From Hyalella azteca (taxonomy: Eukaryota; Arthropoda; Malacostraca; Amphipoda; Hyalellidae), in assembly GCF_000764305.2 (NCBI RefSeq), contig NW_025947706.1:102854-166853 (forward strand): a stretch of DNA of 64,000 nucleotides, in the 5' to 3' direction. Below the pieces are notes generated by a model, which saw only the letters and a program-made list of their open reading frames with translations, was not told the origin of the DNA and searched no databases. Shown here in pieces: positions 58,861 through 64,000 of the stretch (positions are counted from its first letter, which is position 1; each line of letters starts with the position of its first letter). Position numbers and translations under genes: made by a program.

Positions 58861-59483
58861 AAAAACAACGCAACCTGTTCTTTAAAAACAAAATATAACC
58901 CGCAAACATCAATAAGTGACTTGAGGCGAGCTCTGTGTGAACCTTGGCATCAGATCGATGGAAAAAAGATCCTCAATCACTTTTCCCGACACCGCCAATG
59001 TTCTCCTATAAACGACATAAGAACCTGCATGAGTTCCTGGTTAGGTCGAAACTTGGAAAATGAATCACAAAAAACGAAGATCTAGATATCTTAATTAATC
59101 TCCTTTGAGCATAAAATAACAATAACTAAATAAAAAAGTATCTAAAAATCAAAAGGGCCTGAGGAGTAATGAAATGGCGCCATCGTCCTTGAAGATCTAA
59201 CTACATAAATAATGAGAATGAAAAATAAACATTTAAAAAGGAGGTGTTTTGATGCTACTCGGATTGCGAAACAAAAACTACCATGCATAAAAACCGAAGA
59301 TATCTGAGGTTCGTGGTATACAAGTGAAATGCATTTGAGTAGCACAAAACAAACGGATAAATAAATAAAAAAACGCACCCATATTAATAACAAATTCATT
59401 AAGTTTACTTTGGCATGGGAATACCTAAAATAACATTCGGGGAGAAAGGCAGCCGGTCTCTTGGGGCTTCATGCTTTACAAAC

Positions 59484-60153
59484 ATCCAGGGCAGTGGTGG
59501 TCTTCGGCAGTCGACCCGCTGTTTCGACACGAGACAGATACGGACGGCTCGGTGGCGTACGTTAAAATCACTGCAAGGCTCCGGCGCGCTCCGTCCGGGT
59601 GGTGAAAATTTTTTTCGCGTGTTGGCAGACGACGCTGGGCCATACGACGCCAGGCTTATTTTCCTGTGGGCTGATTGATCTAATTCAATAGATGTGATCT
59701 GTCTGGTGGATTGCGGCTGATAATGTTACAGTCAAGAAGAGTTGTAGGCTACGTTTTTCAGGGAAGGGATCATGATAGTCCATTCGAAGCAAGGCAGTGA
59801 TGGTCTCCGACAGGTGTCTCAAATTTTAGACGAATGAACGCCTAGGTCTGCTTGAAGTGGTTGAATTCTATCTCATTTCGTTCTCGATTGGAATCATGGG
59901 ATGCACAATATGTGTCCAATACTATGTAAAATATGAGATAAGACTGAACGGAGGTTTTGATTCCGGTCAATCCGTAAACTGCTAGATATTAGAATAAAAA
60001 AATAAAGTTTGATACCATAATTACCCGCGCATCATTTATTAACAGTAAAACATTTTACGTTTAGCTTTCAAAATTTCAGTGAAAGATGACTTCTTTTCAT
60101 CAGACATTTATGTGTTAAGTTAAATGAAAGCCATATTTTGGAACAAAGTCTCA
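59484..60153. other. no gene; flank of the palindrome
   Basis: GGGCAGTGGTGGTCTTCG (59,489) and AGGCAGTGATGGTCTCCG (59,796) form a diverged direct repeat about 307 bp apart. 59,745-59,791 resembles the left flank of the palindrome (53,343-53,390). No coding region supported. Confidence 0.4.
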
Positions 60154-60542
60154 GACAACGCTTCTCTCCAACAATGATGGAGTCATGGTTCCGTTCAGCA
60201 CCTCTTCGCCTGCCCCGCCTTCCCCACGTCTCCTCACTGTGGGACAACCCCGTGGAGGCAGCTGCTTTCCTGGCCACCCTCCCTGCCTTCGCCCATCTCC
60301 CCCCTCTTCCGGTGCCGGCCCCACCTCCCCCGGCGAGCGTGATGGTCGCATCAAACAACAACAACAAAGTCTCAGTAGAGTTTTCAAAAAAATAATTTTT
60401 AGATTGAATTTGGTACATCAAAACTTAAACTGACAATATTATCAATCTCGAACGACTCAATCAATCTCGAAAATATCTATAACTATATCTATAATTACGC
60501 CAATTGACAACGCTTCTCTCTAACAATGATGGAGTCATTGTT
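60154..60542. repeat. GC-rich block between 37-bp direct repeats
   Basis: GACAACGCTTCTCTC and the next 22 bases occur at 60,154-60,190 and 60,506-60,542 with two mismatches. Each copy contains the hairpin-like AACAATGATGGAGTCATTGTT type sequence (one mismatch in the first). Between them, 60,191-60,350 is strikingly C-rich and GC-rich and open in several frames on both strands (Pro/Gly/Arg-rich peptides), a composition effect. It could be an insertion flanked by long duplications. Confidence 0.5.
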
Positions 60543-62680
60543 GAACTCAACCATAGAAGAAGTAGGGTCAAGATGAGCCTATGATTAAGTATAAAACTTG
60601 AATCATATAATGTAGGTTAGAGAGGGAAGACAGAGCCAGTTTTCTTCGTGTATTTTCACTAAGATGATAGCACGAATATATTCCGAATCCGAACATGACC
60701 ACAGATTTCCTGTAAGAAATCTCTTTTATTTTATTAGTTACGTGCTATATTTTACAATACCTAAAGAAATGAAACTAGGCATAAGAAATAGTCTGCAAAA
60801 TTATGTCACAAAATTTTATTCATAACTGATATGAGCTCACTGAAGCATGTCAAAAAAAAAAAAAATCTCTTCCCCAGTGTGGCTCCAAGAACCTGCTCCA
60901 CTGAGAAGGCTCGTTTTTTTGGGACTATCCCTTGGAAATTTATTCTTTCGGTAGCCTTTGCAACGCCTCCATCTTTCTGTTTATCGCCTTTCCATCAATA
61001 ATTTCTCAAATTTTTATATTTTAATCTAGCTCGCCAAGCACAGCTCCGAAAATTGTCATATTAATCGTGGCGGGCGTGCTTAGAAATGAGCATTCAATGT
61101 CGTCATCCAAGCTTAGTCTGAAACGTTTCCGACATTGTTTTTGTTCAGGCTCTTTTGTTGCTGAAGGTTCCACCTATGAACTGGCTCATGCAAGTTGCAT
61201 TAAATTTTTTAACTTCTTTCTTGGCAACTTCAAACACGCAAAGCGCAGTTTAAGTCAATACACCCAACAAGTATTACTAAAAACTCACAAATCTCAGCAC
61301 ATTAGTCGAACAATAATCACCGTGATAGAGTTTGTACACAACCAACTGAAGGTTCCTTTGATGGTACATATGAACTGCAGCTCTAGATGGAGGCATCACA
61401 ACTAACGTTCAGGAGTAAAACTACTTTGAGTTTCCGCCATGAAGATTTTATTGGAAGATATCAGTAGAAAATTTCATATTAAATCTTAAATTTACGCATT
61501 TAAACTATGACATGAATTAGAAATAACATTTTATATTGCAGGTCAAAGTAAGAAAAGATCTTCGATTGAGCGCTTAGATCAGACTAGAGGGCACTTGACG
61601 GGATGGAGGCACTCGTTATCAGGAGAGGACTTTGGGCCGTGAAAGCGTGCTTTCACTTTAAATTATAGAACTGCATATGTATGAACAAAATCAACAATCG
61701 CATCTAAAGCTCATTTGCTCTCGTCACACCGGAGTAATCCCACGAAGAAATACACTTGACTTGGATTATAACCAATTCCATGTCCGGAAGGCACCCAAAC
61801 ACTATCTTGAGCTCAAGGATTTAATATAAATCATTTTAGGCGTATTTTTCACCAAGTCTGTGACGCTGTCCTGCTGTTGTCACAACGCATTACTTAACGA
61901 ATTCAAGGGAAAGTATTGGGCGAAATCATGTACTTCCGCCGAGTCTTGCTAATTCAGGGTAACGCGATTGAAAGAAGACGATGTCAAATGAGCTAAAATA
62001 AAAAGACATCACTCAATGACGCGGGTAAAACCATCATCAGAGCCATACGGTGTTGAAGAAAATACATGAATAAACGATAACAAATAGAATACAATTGAAT
62101 AAATTTGGGCATAAAATCGAAATCAAATTGCGATTCCGGCATACAAAATGTAGAAGTTTTGGTGAACTTCTAATTAATGTTTTACTTACTGAAACTTTTT
62201 TTTGGGGCAGAGTGTATCTCAATTGCACGGGTGTAACAATCAACAGGTACGATATTCCGTATCTGTGACTAGTTCAAAATCTCAAGATGAAACATAAACT
62301 CACTAATGACAAAAAAATATACTAAATTTAAGAGGTACCAGATATTCGTAGACGAACCCTAAGGTTCGAAATAAAAGAAAAAATTCTCATTGTAAGTGCA
62401 CTTAATATACATTTGACTTTCGGCGGGGCCCAGTTGCCGCCCTCACAAGCCCCTCACTCACAGGTTGGCACTGCTTTAATATTAGGTACGGTAGGTATTC
62501 ATCTTCAGTCAATATCAACATTTTCATCATAAACTTGAGAGAGCAAAATACAAAAGATGCCGCAGCTCTGGTGCTGCAGCGGAAATTATGTAACACTATC
62601 AGACGAGAACTTAGTCTGCCACGACTAAAAAGGTGGTCTTCTATTGATTGTTCTCATGATCATTGCCTTCAGTTATGTAT
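60543..62680. other. no gene recognised
   Basis: AT-rich, with a poly-A run at about 60,850. A 112-codon frame at 61,067-61,405 has no domain known to me. No repeat recognised. Confidence 0.4.
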
Positions 62681-63685
62681 CACGCGGGACCTCCAGTTCT
62701 GCAGCACGCGGGTCCTCCAGTTCTGCAGCACGCGGGACCTCCAGTTCTGCAGCACGCGGGACCTCCAGTTCTGCAGCACGCGGGACCTCCAGTTCTGCAG
62801 CACGCGGGACCTCCAGTTCTGCAGCACGCGGGACCTCCAGTTCTGCAGCACGCGGGACCTCCAGTTCTGCAGCACGCGGGACCTCCAGTTCTGCAGCACG
62901 CGGGACCTCCAGTTCTGCAGCACGCGGGACCTCCAGTTCTGCAGCACGCGGGACCTCCAGTTCTGCAGCACGCGGGACCTCCAGTTCTGCAGCACGCGGG
63001 ACCTCCAGTTCTGCAGCACGCGGGACCTCCAGTTCTGCAGCACGCGGGACCTCCAGTTCTGCAGCACGCGGGACCTCCAGTTCTGCAGCACGCGGGACCT
63101 CCAGTTCTGCAGCACGCGGGACCTCCAGTTCTGCAGCACGCGGGACCTCCAGTTCTGCAGCACGCGGGACCTCCAGTTCTGCAGCACGCGGGACCTCCAG
63201 TTCTGCAGCACGCGGGACCTCCAGTTCTGCAGCACGCGGGACCTCCAGTTCTGCAGCACGCGGGACCTCCAGTTCTGCAGCACGCGGGACCTCCAGTTCT
63301 GCAGCACGCGGGACCTCCAGTTCTGCAGCACGCGGGACCTCCAGTTCTGCAGCACGCGGGACCTCCAGTTCTGCAGCACGCGGGACCTCCAGTTCTGCAG
63401 CACGCGGGACCTCCAGTTCTGCAGCACGCGGGACCTCCAGTTCTGCAGCACGCGGGACCTCCAGTTCTGCAGCACGCGGGACCTCCAGTTCTGCAGCACG
63501 CGGGACCTCCAGTTCTGCAGCACGCGGGACCTCCAGTTCTGCAGCACGCGGGACCTCCAGTTCTGCAGCACGCGGGACCTCCAGTTCTGCAGCACGCGGG
63601 ACCTCCAGTTCTGCAGCACGCGGGACCTCCAGTTCTGCAGCACGCGGGACCTCCAGTTCTGCAGCACGCGGGACCTCCAGTTCTG
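62681..63685 (+). repeat. 24-bp tandem array, about 42 units
   Basis: Units built on GCAGCACGCGGGACC with CTCCAGTTC following. All units appear identical except a T for A in the second (GGGTCC, near 62,710) and the first, truncated unit. Because 24 is divisible by three and the unit has no stop in any of six frames, long frames of 344-425 codons appear on both strands; none is likely a gene. The array runs into an unknown base at 63,686, so its true length is unknown. Confidence 0.97.
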
Positions 63686-63686
63686 N
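63686..63686. other. assembly gap base (N)
   Basis: A single N sits exactly at the switch from the 24-bp array to the 22-bp array, a sign that the assembler could not bridge the repeat. Confidence 0.97.
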
Positions 63687-63827
63687 TATCTGTTGCATAT
63701 AACACAATTATCTGTTGCATATAACACAATTATCTGTTGCATACAACACAATTATCTGTTGCATATAACCCAATTATCTATTGCATACAACACAATTATC
63801 TGTTGCATGTAACACAATTATCTGTTT
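63687..63827 (+). repeat. 22-bp tandem array, about 6.4 units
   Basis: TATCTGTTGCATATAACAC plus three bases, repeated six times with a partial seventh unit. Single-base differences distinguish most units, in contrast to the uniform 24-bp array beside it. Confidence 0.93.
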
Positions 63828-64000
63828 CTAGGAATCCACAGTAACTCTTCACCATTTATTGCGTTATTTGCACGAAATCATAGTGAGTAAATAAAGGATA
63901 ACAGCTCGGCATGAGCACTGGAGGCGAGGGCACTAAAGGCGAGATTATTATACAACAAGAACATGTGTGATGTGTGGTGTGGTGCAGTAGACGTGGCAAC

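Larger units (their letters stand above)
56641..59483 (+). repeat. right arm of 6.1-kb palindrome
   Basis: 2,843 bp inverse of 53,393-56,236. The arms end sharply. Beyond 59,483 the sequence (ATCCAGGGCAGTGG) has no counterpart at the left edge. Confidence 0.95.

Noticed and set aside
53393..59483. Palindrome dismissed as a pure sequencing hairpin artefact
   Set aside because: The arms differ at about a dozen positions and there is a 404-bp unique spacer. This does not exclude a misassembly of two real copies, so it is kept as a finding with a check.
60068..60433. Proline/glycine-rich proteins on both strands near 60.2 kb
   Set aside because: Four overlapping frames on both strands arise from a C-rich block. 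No frame is favoured and no motif is present.
62535..63812. Open frames of 344-425 codons on both strands
   Set aside because: They are produced by the 24-bp tandem unit, which has no stop in any frame. All six frames are open, so the length says nothing about coding, and the frame runs through an N.

Overview
The window looks like repeat-rich nuclear DNA from an arthropod, most likely an insect. It is AT-rich, and no run of adjacent genes or bacterial-style operon is visible. CCTAA/TTAGG repeats (the usual insect telomere unit) occur at three places. Almost every recognisable reading frame is a decayed transposable element: hAT, Penelope-like (PLE), non-LTR (LINE), Gypsy-like and BEL/Pao. 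The species cannot be told from the sequence. The only plausible host gene is a two-exon reading frame at 12.5-13.5 kb of unknown function.

Layout. 0-5 kb: mostly featureless, with a possible small MITE (1.4 kb) and a dispersed coding-like repeat (2.45 kb) that recurs inverted at 21.7 kb. 5.3-5.7 kb: degenerate CCTAA tract. 7.6 and 11.1 kb: two copies of a 0.36-kb MITE, the second with intact TTAA ends (piggyBac-like). 9.25-9.84 kb: 13-bp minisatellite. 10,341-10,378: an exact back-to-back pair of transposase mosaic-end adapters, the signature of a mate-pair library junction, so contiguity across this point is doubtful. 12.5-13.5 kb: two-exon candidate gene. 16.5-18.5 kb: two hAT transposase relics. 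19.5-21.3 kb: a 712-bp inverted-repeat element carrying a nested MITE, then a LINE endonuclease relic. 24.5-25.85 kb: a 1.4-kb element made of tandem units rich in the palindrome CAACGTTG. 25.9-28.35 kb: a whole but inactivated hAT element with perfect 8-bp target duplication. 30.6-33.3 kb: Gypsy-like remnant. 38.5-41.5 kb: LINE reverse transcriptase relic interrupted by a hAT MITE that itself carries a mariner-like foldback. 42.2-45.1 kb: a foldback element and the 3' end of a BEL/Pao element with its LTR. 47.4-47.9 kb: another hAT MITE with perfect 8-bp duplication. 48.9-53.4 kb: GC-rich patches with minus-strand TATA-like boxes.

The outstanding structure is 53,393-59,483: a 6.1-kb palindrome with two arms of about 2.84 kb, more than 99 percent alike, around a 0.4-kb spacer. 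Each arm holds the same broken PLE reverse transcriptase, and at the 5' head of each copy, just before its ATG, is a short TTAGG-type telomeric tract. The window ends with a nearly perfect 24-bp tandem array (62,681-63,685), a single N marking an assembly gap, and a 22-bp array.

There is no pathway here: the parts are independent insertions, several nested in one another. The adapter remnant and the N show that some structure needs checking in raw reads before it is taken as biology.
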